From the NCBI GenBank assembly GCA_030490835.1, contig CM059975.1:30164133-30228132 (forward strand): a stretch of DNA of 64,000 nt, in the 5' to 3' direction. This DNA is from Annona cherimola (lineage: Eukaryota > Streptophyta > Magnoliopsida > Magnoliales > Annonaceae). Positions 23,738 to 35,596 of this stretch are shown here, one piece after another. The notes below the pieces were generated by a model. That model searched no databases. It saw only the letters and a list, made by a program, of their open reading frames with translations, and was not told where the DNA came from. A program made the position numbers and the translations under genes. Positions within the stretch are counted from its first letter, which is position 1. Each line of letters opens with the position of its first letter.

Positions 23738-23935
23738 ACTGATGCACCCGGGAGCACTAAGTTTTGGCGCACATAGGTACAAAACTCATTTTTTATATAT
23801 TTTTTTGAAAATATTTTTATACAATTATTAATCTAAGTGTGTTTAACATAATATTAATTTTTACAATTTTTTGAGATTTATAGATATTTTTAAAAAATTT
23901 TAAAAGTCAGTGATATTTTCGTAATTTAAAATGAG
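23738..23935. mobile_element. Half copy of foldback MITE family A
   Basis: GCACCCGGGAGCACTAAG terminal hairpin arm, then ATTAATCTAAGTGTGTTTAA, TTTTTTGAGATTTATAGATA and GTCAGTGATATTTTCGTAAT up to the core GTAATTTAAAAT. The mirror arm is missing. Confidence 0.6.
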
Positions 23936-24371
23936 TTACCTTTTTTATGTATATATTTACCGAGTTGAGACTTACCCATCCCGGAGGTGGAAGTCGCTGC
24001 CAGACTTGCGCCAGCGCACCCAGCACCGGATGGCATTTTTGTAAGGTGCAACCACGTTCTTTATGGGTAGAAATTCAATTCATTGCTCGGATGAAAAAGA
24101 AAAAAAAGATAAATTCGATTTATTAGAGAAATTTATCTGTAAAATAACGTGAAAATATAAATATATGATTGTAAAAACATAACTAGCATGTAAAACATAA
24201 CTTTAAAAATATAACTTCGGAAATTAACATTCATGCAAATAGAAAAATAAAATAATCTTACCTATGCGAACAGGTTAGAAAGTCTTTCATCTTTAGGAAT
24301 ACTTTTATGAATCATACTTAGATATGCCAAAAAGTATCTTAGCCAGCGTTACTAAAGCTCCTTGTAACATT

Positions 24372-24374
<3 letters not shown>

Positions 24375-24402
<28 letters not shown>
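24375..24402. repeat. Poly(T) run
   Basis: Twenty-eight T residues followed by GATGAACC. The phrase TTGTAACATTAAAT occurs on both sides (24362 and 24410), which suggests a small target duplication around a reverse-oriented poly(A) tail. Confidence 0.5.
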
Positions 24403-24431
24403 GATGAACCTTGTAACATTAAATTAAGAGC

Positions 24432-24585
24432 ACAACTTGGGTAGGGTATTTATGAATTAACAGATACTCTAAAATAGGCAGACAACTTGGGTAGGGTATT
24501 TGTGGATTAACAGACACTTTAAAATAAGCAAGGTGTAACTTAGGTAGGGTATTTGTGAATTAACAGATACTCTAAAATAAATAGG
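24432..24585. repeat. Three-unit tandem repeat, about 50-54 bp
   Basis: ACAACTTGGGTAGGGTATTT at 24432 and 24482 and a diverged GTAACTTAGGTAGGGTATTT at about 24534, each followed by GAATTAACAGATACT/GATTAACAGACACT and AAAATA. Confidence 0.8.
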
Positions 24586-27084
24586 GTAAGTTCTTATTTT
24601 TATACCTATAAAGTAAGATAAATTCTAAGTAAAAAAAAGTAGCTTGTTCAATTTGGATAACATAGGTTCCAAGATGTGGGTATTTAAAACTAATATGAAT
24701 TACTAATATATATTTTATGAAATATCTTTTATAGGAAAAGACATATTCTAAAATATATAAAAGCATTGTTTATCTATTATTTTGTAAAATTGATAAATGT
24801 ATTTTAAAATTTATATTATTATTATCTTGATTATAATTTTTTAAGTTAGAATTTCAATAAAATTATAGTTTTCAAATATAATATAAAGACTATTTTAAAA
24901 AATAGATTTAAAAATTGGAATGACACAACCTTAAAAAGTAGGATATGGTAAGGTTAGAGTCGACTTGATTTAAAATAGGTAGGGTTGCAACTCGGGCTCA
25001 TGAAACTACGATTCATATCAACCCCAACTCTAACTTTATTTATAAAATATTAACATTAACCATAATCTTAACTCTAATCTTATTTGTAAAATATAACTCT
25101 AACCCTAATTCTGAAAATCAGGTTATGGTCGAGTTCCGGGTTGAATTTAAGTTGATGAATTGACATTTTATTTAAAAATGATAAGTTTAGAATTTTAGAC
25201 GAATATATAATAATAAAAATTATATAAGTAAACATAATATTATATTGTCAAACTATAGATTTTTTTTTAAAAAAAAATATAGCAATATAAAGGGTGTATT
25301 TGAAAAGTAGTAAAACTTTTTTACTGAAAAATTTTTTGTGCAAAAGTTTTTACAATAGAAGAATAATATAATATGATAAAGGTAATGATAAAGAGTAAAA
25401 AGAATAAAGTTAAAATAGATAGATTAGTTTGTATGAATAATTACGCAAAAATGATTGAAAAGTAGGATAATTATCTTGAAAGATATGAAAAATAATTAAA
25501 AATAAGATAATTATGAAGAGTGATAAGTTTTAGATTAAAAAATTTTAATGTGAAGTTTTTATTTTACCAAACATGTTCAAAGAATATTTTTAGAAGAAAA
25601 TTTAACATAAAAAATAAGATAAAGGAAGAAAATTAATAGATGTAAAGGTAAATAGATAAAAACAAAAGATAAATAAAAATAAAAATAATATACTTTATTT
25701 ATAATATAATTACAATACGCCAAACATACATTCAAATATATATAAATAACAAAAAATCAATATATAGAAATATTGTTTAGATATTATGTACATAATAATT
25801 TTATAATAAATATAAAATGAAAAATTTGACTCGAGTTATTCGGATTCAGATTCAGTGTAAGTCTAATCCTACCATATTTGTAAATCGGGTTTCTTGGATT
25901 CTAGTTCTTTAAACTCAGGTTGTAAAAATAACTTTTGACAATGCTGAAATTTGAGTTTTTTAAAATACGATGCGAGTAAGGTTGACCTCTAACTAAAACT
26001 ACCGGACCCAATTTGCAAACTTAAATTGAATACATTCTTAAAATTCCAAAAATCCACCTTCTATACCTTGCAACTTTTTTGCTGTATATAACGCACGGAA
26101 AATGCCATACCCCGCACAATTTTGTTTAACCATCCTCAGTCAAAATAGAAGATGCATTACAAATGAAAATGATTTACGAATTTTTTAATTAGCACGGAAG
26201 AAATACTTTCAAAATCGTTGAAGACCAAAAAAAAGACTTTTAAAATTGTTGAAATAGATGAAATTATTTTACTTTTTTGTTGGCATAAACTTAATGACCT
26301 ATATAATTTTAATATATTCAAAATTTTATATGCAATATTATAGGTCTTGTTGCAATATTCTTTTTAAGTAAATAAGAAATATGTAAAAATTATTTTATTG
26401 CATAATTTTATGTAAAAGATATAAATTTAAAAATTTATAATATATAGCAAAGGCCTAATTTACCTACCTACGAACACAACTGTGTACAATAAAAATTTAA
26501 TATAATTAAACGGAATATAGTTATATAATTTTATATAAAGAATATAAATTACAAAAAATAAATTTATAAATTTTCTGCATAAAATTTAAATTTTATTTCG
26601 GAGTTGGAAATCCAATAATACTTGTTATTTAATTAATGGTTTAGATCACATAAAATCAAGTCGCATATACATGAATTATGATTTTATTTAATTATGACGC
26701 ATAAAATTCAATTTATCAGTTGCACTAAAAAAAGATAAAATTATTTTATCACAGACATTATCGATTTTATGGGAGAAATTTATCAATAAAATAAAAATTT
26801 TCAAAAAAATACATAATACTATTAAAAATATATATGGCTATATAACTTAAAAACATAATTAGAACTTACAAAATTTGCACAGAAAATTAGTATCGAGTGA
26901 CACACTGACACGATAGTATAACTCAATGTTTTATATCATATATCGTCTCTTGAATTAATGTCTAAATTTGAGTATAATAAAAATATATAAGATAATTATA
27001 TCATACGTTATATTTTTAATTAATTTGTAAATTTAATGTAATAAGATTATACAAGAATATTTAGAACCTATGAAATCAAGGAAC
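24586..27084. other. Gene-free AT-rich spacer
   Basis: No coding sequence or RNA gene recognised. Around 24979 TAGGGTTGCAACTCGGG looks like one hAT-like end without a convincing partner. Holds the MITE at 25289-25577. The rest is simple AT-rich DNA. Confidence 0.5.
25289..25577. mobile_element. MITE family B copy
   Basis: GGGTGTATTTGAAAAGTAGT at the left; AAAAGAATAAAGTTAAAATA and AAAAATGATTGAAAAGTAGG inside; TTTACCAAACATGTTCAAAG at the right. Same internal order as the 8708 copy. Confidence 0.65.
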
Positions 27085-27672
27085 TTGATTGTATGCACTC
27101 AAATGCACTTAACTTCGTGCACTAAGGTGCAATATCCATTTTTTAAAAAAATTTTGATTTTTTTTACATAACTATTAATCTAAGTATAGTTAACATATGT
27201 ACAAATTTTACCATTTTTGGATTTTTAAATATTTATTTTAGATTTTAAAAAATCAGTGGTATTTTTAGTAATTTTAAATTACTAAAAATGCCACTATTTT
27301 TAAAAATTGGAAAAAATCTAAAAAATCAAAAAAGTAAAAATTGATACATATGTTAAATACATTTAGATTAACACTCTTATAAAAAAAAGTTTCAAAGTTC
27401 TTTTTTACTATTTTTGGATGTTTTCAATTACTTATTTTAGATTTTTAAAAATTAGTGTCATTTTTAGTAATTTAAAATTACTAAAATGCTACTGATTTTT
27501 AAAAATCCAAAAAAGCTAAAAATATTAAAAAATGATAAAAATTGATACGTATGTTAAATACACTTAAATTAACACTCTTATAAAAAAAATTTGAAAAAAA
27601 TTTAAAACAAATAGATTAAATGTACCCGGGTGCACATAGCCTAAGTGCACTTGGGTGCAACAAGTTACATCC
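27085..27672. mobile_element. Two overlapping foldback family A copies
   Basis: Opens with GCACTCAAATGCACTTAACT and closes with GTACCCGGGTGCACATAGCC and GCACTTGGGTGCAACAAGTT. The core TTTTTAGTAATTTAAAATTA appears twice (about 27264 and 27458), each with flanking TGCCAC or TGTCAT arms, so one element was duplicated or inserted in another. Confidence 0.65.
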
Positions 27673-27675
27673 CAT

Positions 27676-27766
27676 AAAATCAAGGAACGTGATACAGTGC
27701 ACACGGGTGCAAAAACTCATTTGTTAAATTTTTTTTAAAAAAATTTTAATCTCGAAAAATGATAAA

Positions 27767-27805
<39 letters not shown>

Positions 27806-28290
27806 TCTGTTCCGGTGCAGCGTCACTGCACCGGAACAGCGGTGCAGTGGGCCCAAAATGGGCCCCACATGATCATGAAATCATGATCTACTCCACCCAT
27901 TGTATTAGAATAATGTATTCTATAATCAAACTAATTTTCATCCCAATCAGATACTTTAAAGTTGTTATTTACATCAAACTATTTTATTACGTTGGATTTG
28001 TACCATTTTCAGATGGGGCACATATACATATCTGATTGGGATGAAAATTGGTGTGGTAATAAAATACATTATTATAAATACAATGGGTGGAGTAGATCAT
28101 GATTTCATGATCATGTGGGGCCCATTTTGGGCCCATTGTACCGCTGTTCCGGTGCAGCATCACTGCACCGGAACAGCTCCCATATATATATATTAAATAC
28201 ACGTAGATTAACAATTGTATAAAAAAAATTTCAAAAAAATTTTAAAAAAATGGGTGAAATGCACTTGGGTACATTCGGTCAACCCAGTAA
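27676..28290. mobile_element. Foldback family A copy split by a hairpin-capped element
   Basis: Left arm AGTGCACACGGGTGCAAAAA (about 27696) and right arm GATTAACAATTGTAT...GGGTGAAATGCACTTGGGT (about 28205-28270) are the two arms of one family A element. The middle, including the usual core, is replaced by an AT microsatellite and the 27807-28176 element. Confidence 0.6.
27807..28176. mobile_element. Hairpin-capped MITE-like element
   Basis: Each end carries its own hairpin: CTGTTCCGGTGCAG, five bases, CTGCACCGGAACAG (27807-27839 and 28144-28176). Inside are inverted arms GTGGGCCCAAAATGGGCCCC, ATGATCATGAAATCATGATC, CTACTCCACCCATTGTA and TTTTCATCCCAATCAGATA with their complements. The centre is non-coding. 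It is flanked by AT repeats, which hide any target duplication. A second copy, with damaged ends, is at 42507-42830. Confidence 0.8.
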
Positions 28291-29507
28291 AATCTAATGA
28301 TAGATATTAGTCCACTTAGAAGCCTACCGGGCTACCTGGCTTTAGGACGGTTTCACGTCCGGGCACATTTGGACATGGTCCAGATTCAGTGGCTAGTGTG
28401 AATGGTGAAAGCCTCGTCTTCTTTGATAACAATGCAATAAAAAGAGCATAACTTTATAAAATATAATTTTAACAGACTCAAAATCATAGATGTGATATAA
28501 GTCTTAGAGAAATGATTGTATTCATCTTTTTCAAGCAAATAGGAAATACATAAATTTTATATTATTTTTAAATGTATATAAAATATATTTTAAAACTTAT
28601 AATACGCTCATTTTTTTTTAGGATGTAAAAGGCCAATTTTTACTTACTCAAGAACGCAATTTTACAAATTAAATCTTAATACAATAGCGATCTCCTTGGA
28701 TTAGTCATTTCAACTAAATTGAATATATAAAATTATTTAGTGCATAGTTTCATCTATATATAATTTTAATAAAAGTAAAAAAGCTTTATAATAAAAATTT
28801 TTGAAATCGTAAAAATCCCTTGTGCGTAGTTGCGCACTAGGCTACTGGTTCTTTACGTTTTGACTGTTGCATTCCCCCGCCGGCAGAAACATCATGAGAA
28901 TCAGGAGAAGCTATTTCATTATAAATTTTCTGATTATTCCACTGCTTTACTTTTCTGTTTTCTGGTTTTTATTTTTGTTATCCCAGATATACCCTCCAAC
29001 TATCACCTACATTCCAAATATAATCACTGTATTATAGGAACTGGCCTGTGGGATCTCACGGTGAGGACTCCTCCAAAAATGTGATATTTTTTTTGTTGTT
29101 TTTGAAAGATCAAATCGTATATTAGTTGTAATTTTTTAAAATATAAGTAGCACAAATGTTATATACTTTTAGAAATAAATAACACAAATGTTATACATAG
29201 ATATGCAGATTTAACACAAATGTTCTATACTGTAGTCAGTCAGAAACAAGTTAACTGTCGTCCTCGTCTTCTTCTTCTCCCCCCTTGCTTTCTTTATTTT
29301 TCTTCCAAAAATTTCTCTTATGCCCCATAATTCTCATTATACTCACAACATTTCAAAATTTCATAACAATAATTAAATATTCCATTGAAAAAACAATTCC
29401 CCCCCCATAATTTTTTAATTGAAATGATTCAACCCTAATATGACTTAATTAATATTGATAAACTATTAATGTGTGACATCTAAGTGATTTAAATATCATT
29501 TTTGGGG
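28291..29507. other. Gene-free spacer
   Basis: AT-rich, no coding sequence recognised. Short motif ACACAAATGTTATA recurs around 29150-29230. An 84-codon frame at 28830 has no family features. Confidence 0.45.
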
Positions 29508-29760
29508 TGTGTTTAGGAAGAGATAAATTTTTAATGACAAGGTTTTTATGTAAAAAAAATTTAAAATCAAAGGAAATGATGTGATATGACAGGGGTAATG
29601 ATGAAAAATAAAAAAGAATAAAGTTAAAATAAATAAGTTAGATATATAAGTAATTAAGTAAAAATGATTGAAAAGTAAGAAAATTAGTTGGGGAGAGGAA
29701 AAAGTTTTAAATCGAAAAGTTTTATGTTGAAAAGTTTTTATGAAAACAAAAATCCCCTAA
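29508..29760. mobile_element. MITE family B copy
   Basis: GGGTGTGTTTAGGAAGAGAT at the left end, AGAATAAAGTTAAAATAAAT and AAATGATTGAAAAGTAAGAA inside, AAAACAAAAATCCCC at the right. Confidence 0.65.
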
Positions 29761-30164
29761 GTCTAAATTGTTTAATTAGGAAGAACATAAAAGGGAAAAT
29801 TGTATTTTCAATAAGGTAGTTAACTGTTGTTTTGATTATAAAAGTATAGTATGAATTTTGGATAAAATGTTATTTATGTAAAAAGTATTTTTGAAACACT
29901 CTGAGTGTATTATAAATTAGAAGCAAATGTCATGGGCGCCTTTTTTTCTTTCTTTTATTTTTTCCACCTTGTTATTTCACCTCACACCCCATGCCTTTCA
30001 AGCCTTCACACTGCTACCGTTTCTTTTGCCCCATGTTCTATCTATTCTTCTCCCTTTTGCCGCTTGCTGCCTTTCAAGCCTGTTTTTGCCGCTTTTCCTC
30101 ACATCCCATAATCATTCACCATATTTTTTAATTATTCTAAACTAGCCAAATCATCTTTTCAGAC

Positions 30165-30420
30165 TAGTCCGGTGATTTAAGGACGGTTCAAAAATATATT
30201 TTTTTTGTTTTTTTGAAATATTTTTATAAACATGTTAATCTAATTATATCTAATCTATAAATACCCCTATTTTTAAAAATCCAAAATAAATATATATTTA
30301 TATCCGAAAGTGGTAAAAATTAATTTATATATTAAATACAACTAGATTAATACATTTATAAAGAAAATTTCAAAAAAAAATTAAAAAAAATATTTTTGGA
30401 CCGGTACGAAATTACTAGAT
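30165..30420. mobile_element. Foldback element related to family A
   Basis: GTCCGGTGATTTAAGGACGG left and TTTTTGGACCGGTACGAAAT right. The arms hold ACATGTTAATCTAATTATAT / ATACAACTAGATTAATACAT as in family A. It has no GCACCCGGG hairpin. An ACTAG repeat flanks it. Confidence 0.45.
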
Positions 30421-30499
30421 ATACTGCTCTCCAAACTAAAGACAGATTTCTTACGGAGCTTTCACAAAAAGACTACGAAACGTCGCGTAACTGCAAATT

Positions 30500-32133
30500 T
30501 GTAGTTTGATTATTCGCAAATAAACCTGATATTTACATCATTCACGTATGAAATGGGCTGTTGACACTTGCGCATCCAAATGGTTGACACCTAAATCCTT
30601 CCCCTACTTGGGTTTCCTATTTTTCTCCTTCAGCCTATGACTATACAATATCTTCTCCACTCCCTTGTTGTGGCGTTGCTATCGCCATCCTTGTTGCCAG
30701 CTACGAATATCGTTGATAAGAACCTTATTTTCTCTCTGTCATTCTCTCTCTTTTCATCTCTGTCTCCAATCATCATCCTCTCCATTTCTCTCATTGTTTC
30801 CACCACTCTCTCTCTTCATCTCAGTCATTCCCTTCTGTCTTTGATAAGATTCTTCTTTCCTCTCTCTCTCTCTCTCACCCTTCCATCTCAATCATTCTCT
30901 ATTATGGTTTTTCCTTTTGTCCTCCCTCTCAATTCCGTCAAGTCATCATTTTTCTTTATGTTTACATGTCGATTATATAGCCTCCCAATGAAGACCTGAC
31001 CATGCTATGTGTCCCATCGGTGTAGACTAATTCATCATAATAATTATAAACGATACATATTGAACTTTAAATTAGCTTGGTTTTGACTTGTTTGTAACAT
31101 ACATACACAATCAATTAATAACTCGCTAACCCGTTTATTAAATAGGTTAAAGTTAAAGTTTTTTAAATAGGTTTATAAACGAATTAGAGTTAGAGAATTT
31201 TTAAATGGATTAAGATTAATATTAGACTTTAACCTGTTCAACCTAACCTGTTAAAATCCCTAGTTACATTGGATATATGAGTGGGTCATATTTGCTAAAA
31301 AATATAAATTCATATATAAATGATGAAAAATGCATAAATTCATTGCAATGCTCATAAGAATGTAACAATATGTAATAGAATCATTCATTCATATATAAAT
31401 AATAATTTAGACAGTTTAGATATCAAAAATAGAGCTCTGAAAGGACATGTAAATCCAAGACGAAATATGTAGCAAAGGCAAAGATAGTCACTATATTTAC
31501 TCTCTCATTGTTATGTTTCTTCAACGAGGTTATGACTTGGAGCAAACCTGGTTAAAGCCTAGTGTTTGCTTTATGGGTTTCCTGTCTTTGGCACCGGATT
31601 TCCCACTAAAAAAAAGCATATGACTCAAAGCGAAAGGAAAACATTAAAGAGATTCCTAATTTTTAAAATGATTAATTAGAGTATGGAATTATGACAACGG
31701 ATATAGAGTTCATGGGTTTGAGTGTTGGAAGAGGCGACCTAAGGCTAGATTAACATATTTTTCTCCAAAATAGATATAATAACCATTTGAATAGCTATTT
31801 AAAACATATGTAAATGATTCCGCATTTCATTGAAAGCAATAAGAAGCTGTTAATTCTCAATTCCAAATCTATATCCTAATCTCAATCATAATTATCAATA
31901 TGGTTTCAACTCCAATCAAAACTGATACTTTATCTTTAGTGGTTGCAAATTAGAAAAATATGTTTAATCAACATCATATATTAAAAATTAAAATGTCGAT
32001 ATTAGGGTTTATTTTGCAATAATTTTATATTTAGGGGGTCTGTGCTGCAAATTGTGTTCTAAATCACCAAAAAATCCCCCTGTGCAGCGCTTTATCCTCC
32101 TGCCAACGGTCGGAACTGACCAAACCATCATTC
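30500..32133 (+). other. Upstream flank of the intact PPR gene
   Basis: Holds a CT-rich stretch (30720-30900) and the right end of a hAT-like repeat (about 31100-31258, ending CCTGTTAAAATCCC). From about 31480 it matches the flank of the pseudogene. No clear TATA box was identified before 32134; the duplicated block AAATTGTG/TTCTAAATCACC directly precedes the coding region. Confidence 0.4.
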
Positions 32134-35100
32134 ATGCCGACCGGTCTCGCTCTCTCATCCCCACTTCCTCTTGCCCATCCCTCTTCCCGGCAAGATCAAA
32201 CACCTTCCCTCCAAAAGCAAAACTACCTTTCCAAACGTCATCCCTCCTCCGTCAACTCCAGACCATCATCTCCACCTACCCAATCGCCATGGTTCCAGAC
32301 CCTCCGTGCCCACACCCTGACTAACCGCTTCCAAGAAGCACTCCATGTTTATGTAGAGTTGATTTCAGTTGGAGTGCTGCCTGATGAGTTCGCCTTCCCC
32401 GCCGCCATCAAATCCGCCACAGGCCTCCACGACCTGAATTCCGGCCAGCAGATTCATGCAGCTGCTATCAAACATGGCTACGCTTCGTCTGTAGTCGTTG
32501 CCAACACCCTCATCACGATGTATGGGAAATGCGGCGCCGTTGGCAATGCCTATAAGGTGTTTGAAAGAATTTTCCCTAGAAAGCAAGTTTCTTGGAATTC
32601 AATGATTTCTGCGCTCTGCCATTGCGAGGAGTGGACCCTCGCGTTGGAGGAATTCCAAGCGATGCAGGAACAGCAGGTGGAGCTCAGTTCGTTTACGCTA
32701 GTCAGTATTGTTCTTGCTGCATCATATTTGGAGGGAGAGTATGGGTTGCAGCTCGGCAAACAGATTCATGGGTATGGACTGAGAGCAGGTTATATCTGCT
32801 CTGAAGGTAAGTCATTCACCTGTAATGCGCTGATGGCCATGTATTCAAAACTGGGAAGGGTGGATGATTCGTATGCTGTGTTTCAGACGTTAGATGGAAA
32901 GGATGTGGTGGCTTGGAACACAATGATTAGCTCATTTGCTCAGAATGATCGTTTCATGGAAGCACTTCATGTCCTGCGCCAAATGACACACTCTGAGGTA
33001 AAGCCTGATCAAGTTACTATTTCAAGTGTCCTGCCAGCTTGCTCACATTTGCAGTTGTTAAATATTGGAAGGCAAATCCATGCCTTTGTCTTGAGGAATG
33101 ATAACCTCTCTGAAAATTCATTTATAGGCAGTGCACTAGTTGACATGTATTGTAACTGTGGGTGTGTGACCAGTGGCCGTCACGTCTTTGATAGTATTTC
33201 AGAATGGAGGGCTGGACTTTGGAATGCTATGATCACTGGATATGCACAAAGTGAGTTTGATGAAGAGGCACTTAGGCTCTTTATTGACATGGAAGCACTT
33301 GCAGGTCTCCCGCCAAATGCAACTACAATGGCAAGTGTGTTGCCTGCTTGTGCTCGTTGTGAAGCATTTCCCCATAAAGAATGTTTCCACGGGTATGTGT
33401 TGAAGCGGGGATTTGGTGGTGATCGTTATGTGCAGAATGCCCTTTTGGACATGTATGCTAGGATTGGGAAGTTGGAAGTTTCACAAAAGATTTTTGAGGA
33501 AATGGATGACAAGGATTTGGTTTCATGGAACACCATGATCACAGGCTATGTTGTAAATGGTCAACATGAAGAAGCACTTAGATTAATGAGTGAAATGCTA
33601 AGCAAGAAGAAGTTTTCATTTAAGCCAAATTCGATAATGCTAATGACAGTTCTTCCTGGTTGTGCAATTCTAGCTGCACTTGGGAAGGGGAAAGAGATTC
33701 ATGCATATGCTGTTAGGAATGAACTGGCTTTGGATATTAGAGTTGGCAGTGCCTTGGTGGACATGTATGGCAAAAGTGGCTGTCTAACACTGTCAAGAAG
33801 GGTATTTGATCAGATGCCCAAAAGATGTGTGATTACATGGAATGCCCTCCTCATGGCCTATGGAATGCATGGACATGGAGAAGAAGCACTGAAGCTATTC
33901 AAGTACATGACGTCTGAGGGAGAAGTGAAACCAAATGGGGTCACATACATTGTCTTATTTGCTGCCTTTAGTCACTCAGGAATGGTCAGAGAAGGTCTTG
34001 AGATGTTTTACAGAATGAAAGAAGATTATGGCGTTGAACCTGCATCAGAACACTATGCATGCATGGTTGATTTGCTGGGTCGAGCAGGAGAACTGGACAA
34101 AGCGCACAAGCTTATCATGACCATGCCCAAAGGAGAATGCCAACTAGGGGCCTGGTGTAGCTTGCTGGGGGCATGCCGGGTACATGGGAATGTAGAACTC
34201 GGGGTGGTTGCAGCCAAAAACCTGCTACATTTAGAGCCCTATGTAGACAGTCACTATGTGCTACTCTCAAACATATATGCATCAGCTGGGCAATGGGATG
34301 AGGCAATGGAGGTGCGGAAGGACATGAGGGAAAGGGGAGTCAGGAAAAAGCCTGGATGCAGTTGGATTGAGTATGGCAATAAGGTGCACAGGTTCATGGC
34401 CGGTGATGCTTCACATTCACAAAGTGTTGAGATCCAGGAGCTCCTTGAGAAGCTTTCTGAGAAGATGAAGAAGGAAGGGTATGTGCCCGATACTTCATGT
34501 GTTCTTCATAATTTGAATGCTGAGGAGAAAGAATTGATGCTATGTGGGCATAGTGAGAGGTTAGCCATTGCATTTGGAATCCTTAACACTCGTCCCGGAG
34601 CGACAATTCGGATCACCAAGAACCTTAGAGTATGCAATGATTGCCATGAGGCTACCAAGTACATTTCAAAGATCGAAGGCCGGGAGATTATTGTTAGGGA
34701 TGTACGGAGGTTCCACTATTTCAAGGATGGATCTTGTTCATGTGGGGATTACTGGTGAATGACAGATAATCACTTGGATAAGATTCAGAGCAGATTAAAA
34801 ATGCTTCTTCTGTGGCTTTTTCACATGTGCTCGCCTTCCTTCCTTTCTGTAGAGGCTGGCCAATGGTGATCTACAGCGCCCCAATCAGACACATCAGTAG
34901 CAAGCAACCATCAAATGGGCAGTAATTCTGCAGGGAAATACCTTGGAATGCTTGTTTGTGGTCTAATCGATGGATTAGAAGAGTGTAATTCTTTGTCATC
35001 GTCCAGCAGCCCATTTCCGGACGATGCATGTTAATGGTCAAACACCGGATGGAGCTCCATGCATAGTCATTTCATTCCATTGAAACAGATATTGCCCTCA

Positions 35101-35587
35101 TCTATGAAATTCTTGCATCTGATGTCTGAAATTTTTTGCATCATGGTAAGAGGACGCATACGATGAACTGCTCTTTCCAATTCATACCGTATCCAAACGG
35201 AGACTAAAAAAACCTCTTTTTCGAATTTTAATTGTTAAGGCTTTGGAATTTTTAATGTAAAAATTGAAATAGATGAATGCATTTACATTTGTCTAGATGG
35301 TATGATGACAAGCGTTTCACAAATGGAGTGGAAAAACCAAAATTTTAGATTGGGGATGTGGATTGAATGCTTATTGATACGTGAATGTCTTTGAGATGCG
35401 GTGTTGCAAAGAAATGGGATGAAGTGAAAAACCTCAAAACATTTTGCAGCTATTCGGGTGTGCCAAATTTAATTAATATTGCATCTTCCTAAAGCACAAA
35501 TATCACCCTAATTTTCAGGCTCGTATGAAATTCCACTAATACAGTTTTTTATTCCCCAAGCAATTTTAACTTTAATGGGTAATATGA
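31480..35587 (+). repeat. Segmental duplication, copy 2
   Basis: Partner of 18690-23035 in direct orientation, about 12.5 kb away. It contains the intact PPR gene. It ends where a family A MITE inserted (35597). Confidence 0.85.
32134..34758 (+). CDS. PLS-DYW pentatricopeptide repeat protein, OTP84-like organelle RNA editing factor
   Basis: Intronless, 874 residues. Residues 1-50 are Ser/Pro/Arg/Gln-rich with almost no acidic residues, fitting an organelle transit peptide. PLS repeats run from about residue 65 (NRFQEALHVYVELISVGVLP) to about 690, followed by an E/E+ region (GCSWIEYGNKVHRF) and a DYW deaminase domain. The HSE active site is at 806-808, CNDC at 834-837, a second zinc set H861/C868/C870, and the terminal DYW at 872-874. 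DYW proteins bind a specific transcript site and deaminate C to U. Similarity of GVLPDEFAFPAAIKSATGL and nearby blocks to Arabidopsis At3g57430 (OTP84, chloroplast editing) is from memory; orthology is inference. The ATG at 32134 was chosen because the frame is open throughout and the first repeat follows at the usual distance. Confidence 0.95.
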   Translation: MPTGLALSSPLPLAHPSSRQDQTPSLQKQNYLSKRHPSSVNSRPSSPPTQSPWFQTLRAHTLTNRFQEALHVYVELISVGVLPDEFAFPAAIKSATGLHDLNSGQQIHAAAIKHGYASSVVVANTLITMYGKCGAVGNAYKVFERIFPRKQVSWNSMISALCHCEEWTLALEEFQAMQEQQVELSSFTLVSIVLAASYLEGEYGLQLGKQIHGYGLRAGYICSEGKSFTCNALMAMYSKLGRVDDSYAVFQTLDGKDVVAWNTMISSFAQNDRFMEALHVLRQMTHSEVKPDQVTISSVLPACSHLQLLNIGRQIHAFVLRNDNLSENSFIGSALVDMYCNCGCVTSGRHVFDSISEWRAGLWNAMITGYAQSEFDEEALRLFIDMEALAGLPPNATTMASVLPACARCEAFPHKECFHGYVLKRGFGGDRYVQNALLDMYARIGKLEVSQKIFEEMDDKDLVSWNTMITGYVVNGQHEEALRLMSEMLSKKKFSFKPNSIMLMTVLPGCAILAALGKGKEIHAYAVRNELALDIRVGSALVDMYGKSGCLTLSRRVFDQMPKRCVITWNALLMAYGMHGHGEEALKLFKYMTSEGEVKPNGVTYIVLFAAFSHSGMVREGLEMFYRMKEDYGVEPASEHYACMVDLLGRAGELDKAHKLIMTMPKGECQLGAWCSLLGACRVHGNVELGVVAAKNLLHLEPYVDSHYVLLSNIYASAGQWDEAMEVRKDMRERGVRKKPGCSWIEYGNKVHRFMAGDASHSQSVEIQELLEKLSEKMKKEGYVPDTSCVLHNLNAEEKELMLCGHSERLAIAFGILNTRPGATIRITKNLRVCNDCHEATKYISKIEGREIIVRDVRRFHYFKDGSCSCGDYW

Positions 35588-35590
35588 CTC
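34759..35590 (+). other. 3' flank of the intact PPR gene
   Basis: Matches the flank of the pseudogene. Likely holds the 3' untranslated region; AT-rich polyadenylation signals are not distinctive. No other gene. Confidence 0.5.
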
Positions 35591-35596
35591 AATACA

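Noticed and set aside
24432..24585. Regular short repeats as a CRISPR-like array
   Set aside because: Only three diverged adjacent units without distinct spacers, in a plant genome; ordinary tandem duplication.
30637..30999. 120-codon Ser/Leu-rich frame
   Set aside because: Produced by a CT-rich low-complexity tract upstream of the PPR gene.
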